This document shows positions 10,401-23,100 of a DNA stretch of 64,000 nt, piece after piece; position 1 is the first letter of the stretch; each line of letters starts with the position of its first letter. The stretch is taken from assembly GCA_964036295.1 (NCBI GenBank), contig OZ038471.1, positions 379,501 through 443,500 on the forward strand, given 5' to 3'. The position numbers were made by a program, and so were the translations under genes. Under the pieces are notes generated by a model. The model saw only the letters and a program-made list of their open reading frames with translations. It ran no database searches and was not told the origin of the DNA. The DNA is from Plumapathes pennacea. Lineage: Eukaryota > Cnidaria > Anthozoa > Antipatharia > Myriopathidae.

Positions 10401-13288
10401 TAGCAAATGGGATAGTACGTAGCATAGAAGAGTCGGCTTCTGACGTTGATGGGGAATTGTCTAGCAGTATGAAGGTAAGAGGCCCTGACAATGAGAGAGA
10501 TTATTTAACAAATATTATTTTGTAAAAGAATTTGCCTGGTGATGTCATTCTGACCAGGGCTCATTAAAACTTTCACTCCCAAGACTGATCAACTTCAATT
10601 TTCTCCTTTGGTCTCTCACCAAAGAGATATCATAGTGAATGTAGAATTTGCCACTTGATAGTTCGCTCAAATGAAAGTTGATTCAGCTGTAAATTCTCAT
10701 TACATCACTCATATATTTTCATCTCAAAAGGTTGGGAGAATCTGACTAACTGCAGAATTCTTCTTACAGTCTTCTGAGGGCCCAGAGGACATGATGGGGT
10801 CGACGTCATCATTGCAGAGTTTCACAGACAACATTGTCCTTCCTCTGACTTTTGCTTCAATATCAAGATACATAACTGGGGAAGATAAACTCAGGTAAAT
10901 ATTCTTCATATTGTGGGTTGGGTGGGGCTGCTCCCTTATAAATAAAATTCATATCTTTGCGCCGCCGTGTAATATCCTCTATATATTTTGCGTTATTCTG
11001 TTGAAAAAATTTGAACAGGCCATCTAAATGATTGTAATGCCTGGGGCAAGGATGCTGGAATTTACAGGTTCCTGCCTTGAGTAGGGTCAGGGTTTGACGG
11101 TATCAGAAGCAACCCCCTCCATTGCCTTGCATATAATCCCAGAAGTCTATAATATTATTTGTCACATGATTTCCAGGAAAAATGCTTTTGAGGTGACTTC
11201 AATGGATGGGGGAGCTTCTGTAGTCCTGTATAGTGAGAATCCTGTGGAGCTGTCATCATGGTATGGTGCAATCAAGGAACGCATAGATCAGCTACTGGAT
11301 CAGTCGGTGAGAAGAAAAATTCCCATTTCTTTCCATTTTATCGTTGTTGCTGCCCACTCTCAATGTATCATACATTCTAGACAGAGTACATAGTTTTTGT
11401 TCAGTAAAACCTTGTGCTATATGTGTTTATTATTTTATTCCTATAGAATGATCTTTGTTTGTTTCAGATCAACTTGTCAAACTCGTCTCTCCCATCTTCA
11501 GAACAGGTATGTATTGCTCACTTCATGACATAAATGACCAGCTCAAACAAAGTTACACTGGGGTACTACTAACTATTTTGGTCTGTGACTAGTGTGACTC
11601 TTGTGGGTTGAGTGAGTTGTGAGGGAATAATATTGTGAGAGGCTGGGATGCCTGAAAAGGAACAAACTATGAACACACAAACAGACACATTGTGTACATA
11701 TAGATTTTCTGTTGTACAGCTATCAATGAATGGATTTATTATTTCATTTGTTAGATTGTGCACATGAGTTGGATGTGGGAAAGACTCAAGTCAACTAATC
11801 ACTGGAATGTGTGGAAAAGAAGGTTTTTAACCATCAGAGGACCAGAGTTACAGATCTTTGAGTTCCCACCCGTGAGTTTTTCTGTCTGCTGCCAACTGTA
11901 TATTGTGAAAATAAGGAGCCAAGAAGGCACATGATGTTGATGTTGATGTTTCTGCATTTATCAGGTGGTGAATCAAGATTGGTTGAACAGTGAAGAAAAA
12001 TACAATCTGATGGAGATTGTGTGCCATATCTACAGGGTACTGTACTTAGGGTTCAAAATTAATGATTTACCAGTTGTCCTGGACAACCAAAAACATGCTG
12101 CAGCAACCAAATAGTGTGCAGTGGTTGTCCATTCGGCAATCAATGGCTTCAAGAAAAATTGTGTCTGTTTCTTAACCTGGGATTTCCTGAAAACAAATAT
12201 TTATTTGTCATAGGTAAAAGCCCTGGGTTGTAATTCTCCCAATATGGATGACAAAATGCATGGTAGTATCAGAAAAAAAAAAAAAAAAAAAAAAAAAAAT
12301 GATAGTCTGATAAAATTACTGGCCAACTCTGAATTTTTTTTTTTAACAGAGTGATGAATTCCTGGACAAGAGGCAGCATTGCTTTTGTATTCAGGGAAGC
12401 AACGGTGACGGGCATTACTCTAGTGTAGGTGAGTGTTGTGCAAGTTGTTTGGTCAACTTCCAGTCCTGCCAGATCTTGACTGGATAACCTGACCAGTTTG
12501 AAGCCAAGCCATCCTGGAATATGACGAAGATTGTGGCAACAGATACATCATGCTTTATTCTGTACTAACCAACTTACATGTCTTGCTTGTTCAGATTCAC
12601 AGAAAGATGTGATGGAAATTGCCTCCCACGTTCAAAGTGCAACACATGTGGCTGTGGTACAAGCGGAGGTGAGAGGTTGAATGTCATAATTTGTTTGCTA
12701 GTCTCTGAGTGTTAGAGTTGTAATTTTGCCTTTTTCTTTTCTTCATCTGTACAGTCTCGCACCTTCCCTGGCAGATGGCGTGGAAGGAACGTCAAGTTGG
12801 TGCTGGACCTCAAACGAGGCTTAAGACTTTACAGTATGGAGGACAGAGTGGGTATTGTATTTCACTACAGCGAATTTACCTTTGTGCTATGTGGAGCTGA
12901 ATCTAGTTTTACTCTTTACCTTTTTCAGACATTGTTGTGGCAGTATCGGTACTCTTTTCTCAGAGGGTCCTCTGATGATGGTCACAAGAAAATTCTACTT
13001 CTGTTTTCCTCCTCTCCGGCTGGGCCATTTGACAGACAGGTAGATATTGCTGAGAACAATCCACTGATCAGTTGCTTCTTGGCTTGTAATAGACAACCAG
13101 ATGATCAAATGGGGGAATGGGATACTAGCTCGACTTTTATTCTTGTTGGACTGTGATTTTCTTCTTAGGAGCTGGAATTCCCCAACATGCAGCAAGTGCT
13201 TAGTGTTATGCATGCCTTCTATGCTGCCAAAGTGTCTGAGATAGACCCCTCATTCATGGTGGACAGCTCCATGTTTGAAGGAATGTAA
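7426..13288 (+). CDS. SNTG: Gamma-syntrophin, complete, 20 exons
   Basis: Membrane-associated adaptor that couples signalling proteins and channels, through its PDZ domain, to dystrophin-family scaffolds. Exons: 7426-7434, 7552-7695, 8721-8768, 8880-8936, 9382-9439, 9585-9628, 9787-9828, 10091-10190, 10280-10327, 10404-10474, 10770-10894, 11177-11306, 11468-11506, 11755-11871, 11965-12036, 12350-12428, 12595-12668, 12755-12847, 12929-13039 and 13169-13288, joining in phase to 526 residues (human SNTG1 and SNTG2 are about 517 and 539). PDZ is at about residues 70-152, with the GGLGMSIRGG carboxylate loop and ATHDEAV. A PH-like region follows from about 227 (LPLTFASISRYITG), and then the syntrophin-unique C-terminus (LLWQYRYSFLRGSSDDG). 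These last motifs favour the gamma class over alpha/beta. The linker after PDZ is Asn/Ser-rich. The first exon encodes only Met-Ala-Glu. Confidence 0.93.
9084..9137 (+). repeat. (GGGGAT)n tract with G-quadruplex potential
   Basis: Repeated GGGGATGGGG and GGGGTTGGGG units lie in a syntrophin intron, followed by more G-rich sequence to about 9220. Many G runs of four or more are closely spaced on the + strand. Confidence 0.8.
12272..12299. repeat. A28 homopolymer
   Basis: A 28-base A run within a syntrophin intron. No adjoining retroelement is recognised. Confidence 0.9.
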
Positions 13289-14450
13289 AGACACCAAGTC
13301 CACTGGAAACTCTCCATCAAAAATCACCTTCAGACGGTATGAAGTGTATTGCAACATGTGCTGGAAAAGGGGGTGCTACTGTGGTTTATTGTATGTGTAA
13401 AGATAATTAGTTTATCTACCCTTTAGAAAGTGAACTTTAACTTAATTTTGGCTGTTATGGTATCACAAGAAAATGTACATTTTTCAACCAGTTCATATTA
13501 ACACTGGAAAACTTGGTGTTGAATGACCAGTTTGTGTGAAAGCTGATTGATTTATCAGTCCCTTGCTATTATAGTCTGGCCAGAAAGTGTATTGATTTGA
13601 AGCTGTTAGTATGTCAGTGTTTTAAACAGTGTTGTTAACTGATCTGATAAGTCTGATAATCTGCCAAGCTTTTTCTGCAGTTGCGGTACACCCTTAGCAT
13701 TAGCATAATGCAGGGCTTGTAATTTAACATTGCTGTTGCCAATAATTTAGACTTTAGGTGAACAGTGCATTGGCATCGTTACGGAGAAACAGTATATTAC
13801 TGTTGAATGCACTTAAATGTTTCTCTGAAAATTTGCATTTTGTCCTATTTTTGGACACAAGGGTGCCTTGTGTTATCAGAAGATGGGGCATTTGGCTGTT
13901 TCCCATTCTTTGTTGACCAATACTGCATGTTGTAGGACAACAGTTTGAAATGGGTTTGAATTCAAGTGAAGTGAAGTTTGGCTGAATCTGAGTAGGGAGA
14001 TACAGGAAGGTAATGCCAAATAATATTATAAGGACACTGTTGCACCTCCTATAAGATCGTTTACCATTGGTCAACAAAACAATAGGTTAAACAAATCAAA
14101 CCATAAACCTAACTCTGCAAAAAGATGGACCTGCTACAGACAGAAAATCTATCAGAAAAAAGAGGCTTCCAATGTAGTTTTCACAATCCCCCAATTAAAA
14201 AAGTGATGGCTTTATATATATCACAGCATATTTTTAACATTTTAAATGGTATTAAAACCAAGCAGGTTATGACCAGCATAATATTTTATATAAAGTTTAT
14301 GTCTAAGATCAAACAATTTCATAGAGGACAGACAGTGAATAGAAGTATATAAGGAGCGGGCTTTGACATGTGGGTGTCATTGTATATCAATCATGTATAT
14401 TTAAATATTATTAGAAAATTACTCAAACTATTGTACACCTATAAAATAAA
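13289..14450 (+). other. Presumed syntrophin 3' UTR with poly(A) signal
   Basis: 1.16 kb of AT-rich sequence without a gene, ending at AATAAA 14445-14450. Whether the whole span is transcribed cannot be told from sequence alone. Confidence 0.45.
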
Positions 14451-14515
14451 ATTGATGAAATCTGAGTGATAAGACATTAATGCCATGCAGACTTTACCAA
14501 GCACAGGTCCAGCAT

Positions 14516-14641
14516 CTGGGATAGAGGGCCTTAAATATGGGTACCTGGGATAGAGGGCCTTATATGTGGGCACCTGGGATAGAGGGCCTCAAATATGCGC
14601 ACCTGGGATGGAGGGACCTATCTGTGGATACCTGTGATGGA
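14516..14641. repeat. 29-bp tandem repeat, about 4.3 copies
   Basis: Four successive 29-base units begin CTGGGATAGAGGGCC (the fourth diverges), followed by a partial unit. The tract lies between the 3' ends of the convergent syntrophin and Elongin A genes. Confidence 0.9.
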
Positions 14642-14677
14642 AGGGGATCAATCACCACAGTAAGGCATGTTGGCAAT

Positions 14678-14683
14678 TTTATT
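14678..14683 (-). other. Candidate poly(A) signal, Elongin A
   Basis: TTTATT on the + strand (AATAAA on the minus strand), about 920 bases past the Elongin A stop. If used, the convergent syntrophin and Elongin A transcripts end roughly 230 bases apart. The 3' UTR between contains a fragment of the 190-bp repeat family (about 15206-15320). Confidence 0.35.
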
Positions 14684-15599
14684 GAAGGTGTAAGACACCA
14701 GTAAAAACAAATAATGTAATACAGATCACTTATCATCCAGTTTGTTATAAAAGTGTTCTTTAAAAACAGAGAAAAATCCATGTTCAGCATGCCTCCTGTT
14801 TAGATACATTGCATCTTCCAGCAGGAGCTGTTGGGAATTTGCCACATCTCAAAATATTGTTCTGTTCTGGACATGTCTGTGTCCTTGTTATAAATTATCA
14901 TTGTCATAAATTATCACATCTGTTTTCTTCCCTTGTGTGATTTATACTCTAAATCTAAAACCCAGTTCAAAAGCTCTCCTCATAATGGCTGGCAGAACAC
15001 AATGTTTTGCTGCCACTCTCTAAGCTCTAACTAATTTTGATTCAGACACTGAACTTCATTCAGTTGCACCAAAGCCAACATGAAATATTGCATGGTATCC
15101 AATATGTCAGGTTCATTGTTCACATATCTAATATTGTTAAGTAGCAACTCAGTAAACATCTTTTTGATTTGAAGTGCCTGTGATAGGATGATAGACTTTA
15201 TCTTTGTGATCAATTCTAATTAATTTCTCCTTTAGTTTCCCACCAGAAATATATCATACAGTATTAAGGAGAACTTGATATTTTGATACCTTGTCCAGAT
15301 GAAAGCCGATTAAACTACGAATACTTTTTGTTCCTATATTTTCGATTCTATTCTACTAACTATTCTCTGTTGACTATTCTCATGATATCAATCATACCCC
15401 TTCATGTTTAGGGTTATCTAGTGTTCAAGCGGTGTGACAGACAATATTGGCTTGAGAGTGCTGTAGTCTCACTTTACAACTTACTGCACATTCTCTGCTC
15501 ATCTTCGCTTGATCTTTGCTGAACCAATGTTTCTGTCCAAAAAAGAATCATGACATCCAGCAAGTCAGTTCAAGAGTTAAAGTTTAGTTATGACAAAAT

Positions 15600-18500
15600 T
15601 CAAGCAAAGCTTTCAAGAGAAAATCCACACCTCTGAACCTTCATCATCTTCATTGTTTTCTTCATCATTGGGGCGACACCTAAAAAATGCACAGAAAGTG
15701 TTATTGTGCCAGGGATGCTAAAAGTGAGACAGACCAACCAAATGATGTGCCCCTTGAGATAATAACTGGGAAAAACCTGTATACCGTGTTGTATTGCTTA
15801 CATGTGTATTGTGTGCCAAGTGTGGGAGTGCAGAAATAACTCATTGCCGAAACAATCAAAATTACTCAACAGACTGCAAAACCACATCACTTTCATTTCC
15901 AAAATGCTTTGCGATACCACCTGTGATTACCGTTTCTGATGGGGACGAGGGGGAGACTTACCCATGGACACTTTCTTGTGTGGTGACAATGTAGAAGATG
16001 TGCTTGAAGTATGGTGTGAGGAGATACGAGAGGTTCCAGGAGAAGGTTTAAAAACCTCCACATGAGGAGAATGTCCTGTACCAAACCTGGCTTGCTTTCT
16101 TCGCACTTGTGGAGGAGGTTTTGCTTCCGTCATTACGTAGGCGAGCTTTACTTGTCTTTCTGCAGAAAACAATAATTTGAACTTTCATGTGCACAGTACA
16201 CTAGAGGGAACTGAGACAAATTTATCCTTTTGTAGGAGCTTGGAGCCAACGTACAAACCACCTATACTTATATTATACTTGCCTGGTTTCTTTGCAGCTT
16301 GTGCAGCAATGATTTTTTTATTGATTTTTTCGAGTTTCTCTTCCCTGCTCTGTTGATTTACCTGAGTATAAACAAAAAACAAGTTTTATTTCTGCAGCTA
16401 TGATACATGAGATTTTTTGGCTGATGATCCCTCATATGCCCCTCCCTCACAAGACGACACAACACGTACAACATACCTTTCAATAGCTGACTACAGTGCA
16501 CTTACCATATACAGGTCCCTCCATGTCTGTGTTCCATGGGGTTCAGAACCCTTGAAATCTCTCTGACAGTGGATTTTCCATAGTGGGCCTGTGTCATCTA
16601 TAAAATACTACAAACACAAATCACTTGTTACCAAAGTGACAGGTCAAATTCACCAATGAAATGAATCAAATTATTTTTATATAAACATCATCACGATTAT
16701 CATCAGTTCTGACCAACTCACCATATTGAATTTTTCTATTTGAAACAGCTGTTGTGGATTGCACCTACAACCAGAATATTGCAGGGTTATCAATAATGGG
16801 ATACCTCTCGGAAATCCCCAAGGGTGCGGAGCATGTGATCTGGGGGCAGGGATTTATTGTACAAGGTAAGACATTCCACTAAAAATTGATTGTGGGCTGT
16901 ATTGGTTATAGTAGGAATATTTAAGATAGGATGTGAGCCTTACTTGGCAAGTAAAGGTGCTAAGATGTCATATGGTACTCCGCCAGTGTCCTGTAAAGCT
17001 GAAATGAACAGACGTAAACATCAAACTTGTTCATAATTTGCACTAAAACCCTTAGACACCAACATGTTTTAAAGGTGTTTCAACAATACTAATTGACTAT
17101 GATGTTATTCCTTGAGTGATTCTTACCATCAATGTTGTCCATCAGGACTCTCATTGCTGTGTTATAAAGTGAGTGCACAACTGAAAAATATAAATGGATT
17201 GATCACAATAGTTTTATTATTATTTAGTCACACTTGGAAGACTAGAAAGTATACAAAAATAAGATGCAAAACTGGGTCGGGTATGATATGAAAATGGCCA
17301 CTGTCAGTCACTGGGCACACAAAGCATCTATGGTGACAGGGTCTCTTTAATGGAGCTTAAAATATTCTGCAGATACTGCTGACAAAAAATATGCTGGTTG
17401 ACGGATATTACCTCTGCAAGTGCCCAGGGCTCGCCTTCCAGAAAATACTTGTGTCTTCGACTTCCTGGATGCAATCAACTCACCAACATCCTCGACTTCA
17501 AGCACACCTACAAAAATAATAAAGGCCACATTCAGCTGTCAATCAAATCATTCAATATTCACTCTGCTTTCATTGAATTCTAGTTTATTGCCACTGATAT
17601 AAATGTTCTGTAAACAAAATGTTTTCACTCATGAATGGGGGCCTGGCTCTAGTGTATACCATAGTGTTAGGCTTCTACCTTTTTTCCTCTTTAGTGGGGA
17701 GTCAGATGCTTCTGGTAAGCGCATGGGTCTGTATGTAGGCTGGATTGCAGGCAACAATGCATCAGCTATTGATGCAACTGCCGGCAGAGCTGGCAAATCC
17801 TCCACTGTTTTTCTTTTGCTTGAATGAGTGTGGCTGGACCTCTTCTCCGCTCGCCTCTTTTTGTGTTTATTGGACACAGGAACCTCACAGCCAAAGGATA
17901 CATCACAGAGTTGAAGAGACCGTGGCTAAATAATACAAACAAGAAATAACACTTATTAAGCCACAGCCTCCTCTACAATATCTTCTTCTCTGGTTCTTGA
18001 AACGCGACTCGATCAAGAAAGCTACGGTAGCTGGGCACAACTGTGTGTGAAGCGTGAGCGAGGGTTGCGCACCCTGCTCCTTGCATGCCCCGCAATTGAG
18101 GAGGAGTGACTGGGTATGAGGCAGATTGAGTCATACCTTTTGCTTGCTTTGGTTCTTTTTGGCACATTCTGAATAGTTTCCTTTGTTGCCTGTGCTTCCT
18201 TCCTGCTGTCCAACAGGGCTGTTGAGGAGGGATCTTCCTTCAGAAGCTGATGAGACTGGTGTACTTTGTGAGACTACTGGGATCACTTGAGAGCCACTTG
18301 CAAGAGCTCTCCACTTTCTATAAAGTGCATTAGCCAGAAATCCTATCTGTTCGTCATGCTTTCGGAAATGATTCACTGTCTTTCCAATACCGGTTACCTT
18401 AAGGTTCAAATAGAACTGTACTATAAGTTACACCACCATCACCACGAACATCCAATGCTACATGTATGTGCTATTGTTAACATTTAGTGATTTTTTTATT

Positions 18501-19077
18501 TATTTTACTTTAAGACATATTTGTACATATTTGTATATTTGTACATTTGTATATCGATCGAGTCACGTTTATCTATGGAAGGAGACGTAAATATAATTAT
18601 ACTGTGCAGATGACAAACGTATTGCATTGTGGTGTCGGAGAATAGGCTCGGTTCATACATCGAACTTCTCGTGCTAATATTTGTTTTTCTAATTTAAGCA
18701 CTGTAAGAGTTGCATATCAAAAAAGGCTGAGAAGCGGACGGACAAAAAAGACCGAGTCGCCGACACAAACGAGGTCCATACTGTGCTTATTGGCCATTGT
18801 GTCAATTACTTCACGCCACGTCAGGACTCGGAAGTTATAGAGAGATTTGTTGTACCTTCAGAATGTCCACTGTTACATCAAGGCGATCGAGTTCCCTTAA
18901 GTACTTTATAACCTGTTGACGGACAGGATAACGAAGCTTGCTGAAGAGACTTGGACACAACTAGCGGATTATATTTATCAAAATAGAAAAAAATAGTTTA
19001 ATCACCTTGCCCTCTTCTATGTCCTCACGCAAAAGTCTCTTTTGACATTTCAAAACATGTTTTTCCAGAGATGACAT
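15600..19077 (-). CDS. ELOA: Elongin A (transcription elongation factor SIII subunit), complete, 12 exons
   Basis: Nuclear RNA polymerase II elongation factor that binds the Elongin B/C pair; also a substrate receptor of a Cullin ubiquitin ligase. Exons in transcript order: 19006-19077, 18856-18960, 18137-18397, 17679-17925, 17412-17507, 17127-17180, 16944-16998, 16722-16764, 16506-16607, 16279-16361, 15962-16155 and 15600-15679, in phase, 463 residues. The TFIIS N-terminal-like domain covers about residues 1-90 (VTVDILK, then TGIGKTVNHFRKH). Next comes a basic linker, the conserved LPAIQPTYRPM block, a BC-box region (SLYNTAMRVL), the Elongin A core (WKIHCQRDF, TWRDLY) and the C-terminal RRKQARFGTG and VAPMMKKTM motifs. 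Human ELOA is about 770-800 residues; here the low-complexity linker is much shorter. The BC-box cysteine position is Ala. The exon 11 acceptor at 16156 was chosen on frame; an alternative AG lies four bases upstream. Confidence 0.92.
17284..17355. mobile_element. One-sided copy of a TIR element also found at 53553-53798
   Basis: An Elongin A intron contains GAAAATGGCC, CACTGGGC, CAAAGCATC and GGGTCTCTTTAA in the same order and spacing as the right end of the element at 53553-53798. No matching left end was found nearby, so this is a truncated or decayed copy. Confidence 0.6.
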
Positions 19078-19777
19078 TCTGAGGTAAGTGACGATAAGGC
19101 GACAGAGTATTAGCTGAATACTTCAAATATTATACATCACTGTTCAACCTTCAGCGTCGGCCATTGTACACACGATATCACTTTGAACTTCCGGTTCTCA
19201 AGCTCTCGCGACCTTTTTAGCCAGACAATATTTTTTGTCCCCAGGCTTCTTTCCGGAACTTATATTTCAGGGGTATTTTCGTTTCCAGGCTCTTTTCCGG
19301 AAACAGAACACATGCTCGAAGATTTTAGTCCGAGGTGCGTGATACAGGTCTGAAATAGGTGTGGAAAATCATATTTTGGTCTAAAGGGCGAGAATTTTAT
19401 CAGAGAACTGTGCAGCACATTCCCACCCAAAATTATGAGAGTATCCCCTGTGAATTTTGGCCTACATGTTACTAAAGCTATACATTCTTCCAACGATTGA
19501 GTTTATAAGAACTGCTGAATTCATGGGCTGACAACTATGCACTCAATGTCAAAAATAAGCCAAGTAGAGACTTCTGGGGCCAATTCACGTAATTCAGTTC
19601 AGGGCAAGAGAGTTGTGTTACTAGACAGGTCTCAAATGCATGCTGCAATAGTATTTTAGGAATTGGAGTTTGTTTTGAGATGAAGCAAAATTGGGCTGAT
19701 TTAAAATTATGCTTGTAAATGTTTAGTAGTCCATTGTAAGTGATTCAAGGAACCAAGCAAAACTGTTAACAACACTC
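19078..19777. other. Upstream of Elongin A; spacer to the FBXO10 3' end
   Basis: No gene recognised. Directly upstream of Elongin A the sequence has ACTTCCGG (ETS-type) at about 19188-19195 and CTCTCGCGA at about 19202-19210, common in housekeeping promoters (inference). CAGGCT(T)CTTTCCGGAA occurs twice near 19242-19302. Confidence 0.4.
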
Positions 19778-19783
19778 TTTATT
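19778..19783 (-). other. Candidate poly(A) signal, FBXO10
   Basis: AATAAA on the minus strand, about 350 bases past the FBXO10 stop codon. Confidence 0.45.
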
Positions 19784-20134
19784 GTAGGAATATCATCTGT
19801 TGCCCACAGGGATGTTTACTTTCTCAGGTCTGTATATTAATAATCATTTAATTATTACATTTTTTTTATTTGTCATTAATGTGTCTCTGTGTTAACTGCT
19901 GTTTTAGTTTGATCTGTCAATGTGCCAATAAAACTTAGTAAATGCAGTAAAGAATATTGTGCTGGCTGATGTTTCAAGCATAAATATACAGAATTCCTAG
20001 TGACGATATTGTGAGATAAATATTCTAAGTTAAAAAGTTTCAATAATTTTCCTTTTGATATAAAAATTGTAACCTAGCAACCAATTGACAGTATGCAGCT
20101 AACAACAGCAGTTTTTACAAAACCAAAACTGTCA

Positions 20135-23100
20135 TCACAAAATAACGCAGAAACGGCTTCTTCCATGACAGTTTGTGATACTTGTGACCAAGGTTGCCCC
20201 CGCTCCTCCAGATTCACTCAACTTCTGTGGCTCTGCAAACTTTCGTGATTTGTTGTCTTTATCAGGAATGAATGGTCGCAGAGACCCATCTAGCAGGAGT
20301 CCAATGGTATCACGATGCTCACATCGCTTGGTGTCCACATTGTAGATGCATACTCCCTCTTCGATTGGGATGTTTACATTGACAGTTTGATTGTTAGTCA
20401 CAGTCGTCGTGCTGTCAGGGTGCTGATACAAGCCACCACTTCCACTCTCATATATTACATTACCATCCACAATACCTCTGCCATTTTCCATGATTCTTAT
20501 ACCATGGTGTTTGGCACACAGTACACGGTTTCCAAAAATATGGGGGTCCCCTGGCCCATAAATCTGAAAACCACTAAACACATTGCAGAAAACGTCGTTC
20601 TCTCTGATGAAACCTCTGCCAGTGATAAGGACTCCACACTTGTGGTTGCCATAGATACCATTGCCATAGATACTGCCACTACAGCCCATCTCAATGTTAA
20701 TTCCTGAGCCCTCATTCCTGCAGATGCTGTTGTCTTGAATGATGATCTCAGCAGGCTTGGTGATGTTGATACCACAAGCTTTGTTGCCATGGACACTGTT
20801 GTTACGGATGAGCAGGCCTTCATTGCTGCAGAAGTGGATGCCGTGACCTGCATTGTTGTATATGCTGTTGTTATCCACAGAAGCATAGTTCTTGTGGGGC
20901 CGTGGACCTACAGAAACATACAATCATGTTCAACTTCAATAATCATCAAAATGGCAACTGGAGATCCAGGTACTTTGTCATTCCTTCTTTTGTAATTTGC
21001 CTATAGTTTTTACCTCACTACAGCTGCAGTTTCTCCATAAGAATCAAAACTGAAGCAGTGTTAGAATAATAATTATTCTAATCATAATATTAAAAATTAA
21101 AAATTAAAAAATCATTATTATTGATTACAAATTGTGACTGTGTAGGAAGGTCACTGTTTGATAGGGAAAGCAGTAGTTTATACCAGAATGATCAAATGGA
21201 GGATCATGATCGTCCAAGTTTGATGTGGATGACAAGTCTTCATCAAAAAACAATGGCTGCAGATGCTGCTCCTGGCAAGATAAAAATGCATCAAATAATT
21301 CGTTCGTTTAGAACTCTAAAATTATGCTACATGTAGTAGTATAAGGTTGCGAACTGTCAGCCCATACAATCAGACAATACAACTACAACCTTTTTACTAC
21401 CAAGAATGATCAACTTCAATTTTCTCCTTCAGTCTCTCACCAGAAATACATTATACAGTAAGGAGAACTTGAATTTTGATACCTTGCTCAAATGACAGCT
21501 GATTAAAAAGTCGGTTCTCCCTACATAACCACTACATTTTCTTCTTAAAAGGTTGAGAGAATCTGCATTTTGAGCTGTACTAACCTGATCCTGGTCTTGC
21601 TGTATAAACTGCAGACTCAACTGTTGGTTGTCATGGTGAACATCACTATTGCCAACAAAAGCAATACCACTGTCGCCACAGTTACCGATCCGATTGCCAT
21701 AAATGACCGGCTTCGAAATCGTCAGCACCCACACTCCGCAACCACTGTTACCTGGAGGAAGGTAGTCACCTGTTAATGGCTCATTCATTTCTGGGTCTTT
21801 ATCCTTTCCCTACCTATACCAGTGTAGCCTCTGAACACAGTACCTCCAGCGCTCGACATTAACGGTTGCCCGCTTGCCTGGGGCAACCAAAACTTTTGGT
21901 CGGGCAGGTAAATTCTGGGTCGGGCACCTAGAAATTATGAAACTTTCTATTGCTTGAAGTCAATCTACAGTCTGAAGGGCAACCAACCTAAAACCTTAAT
22001 GTCGAGCACTGACCTCTGATATCATTCTCCATAATCACGCCTTTCCCTCCTTCTCCAATGACAATGCCATCTGCATGACCGTCCCTGATCCAGTTGTAGG
22101 ACACTAGCGGGTTACCTCCATTGCGGATATCAACACCACCCCAGCCCATGCCACAGATGTCATTGTAACTGATCTGGCCACGCCCCTCCTCTGTGACGGC
22201 AACACCGGCAGCTCTTCCTGACCAAATACGGTTATGCCTGCATTCAAGACACTCAATAAGAGGTTGATGTGGATTGCGGATTGCCACAAAGAATGCAATA
22301 AGTGACAATCACTCACAAAAATGTGTACAGACCTGTATGAACTTGTATGACAACTTACTTGACAACTGGATTTCCTTTGTAGAGGATGTACACTCCTGCT
22401 TCTCTATTGTCGTAGATGTCGTTGTCTCGGATTAGGCCACGCCCTCTGTCTAAGACAACCACCCCTGAACGCTTGCCACTGTGGATGTGATTGTGCTGTA
22501 GGATGGGGTCTGATATACTTCTGATGTCGACACCTGCTTCCTTGTTGGAATAGATGAAGTTGCCTGCTACCAGTCCAGAAGATTTCTCTCGGAAGAAGAT
22601 CCCTGAGGTTTCACAGTCATGAATTGCGTTGTTCAAGCTCACAACCTTTGCCCCTGTGAGACATCGGATGCCATGAACCAAATTGAACAGTTCATTACCC
22701 TCAAACCAAGCATGGCCCCGTCGTCTCACCAGCAACCCTCCCTTGCCTTGGCTGAAGCGATTCCTACTGATGATGCAGCCATGAATTGACCGAATAACCT
22801 CGCGGCACTGCACATCAAGGGGAAACCTTGCTCGCTGTTTGGTGTTCAAGTTCTCATTTAAAGGTGTCTTAGGGTGGCTGTAGTCACTTGTTACCATGGT
22901 AACCATAGAGTTTTTCATCTGGCAGCTTTTCTTTTCTGATGGTGTTGATGGGACAGCTTGGGATGAATAACCACTTGTCCTTGTGTTTCCCCTGAGGTTC
23001 AAGTCAGGAGCCAGAGATAGATCATAGAGTTTATCTAGCCCTAATGAAGTCATACTGTTTGTAGACAGCCAACCTTCTACTGGACGTGACACGGGACGCT

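Noticed and set aside
16156..16159. Alternative acceptor for Elongin A exon 11 (CTGCAG)
   Set aside because: Using it adds four bases and breaks the conserved QVKLAYV frame; the AAAG acceptor is kept.
20315..20707. 130-codon + strand frame opposite FBXO10
   Set aside because: Antisense shadow of the beta-helix repeats; no family match.
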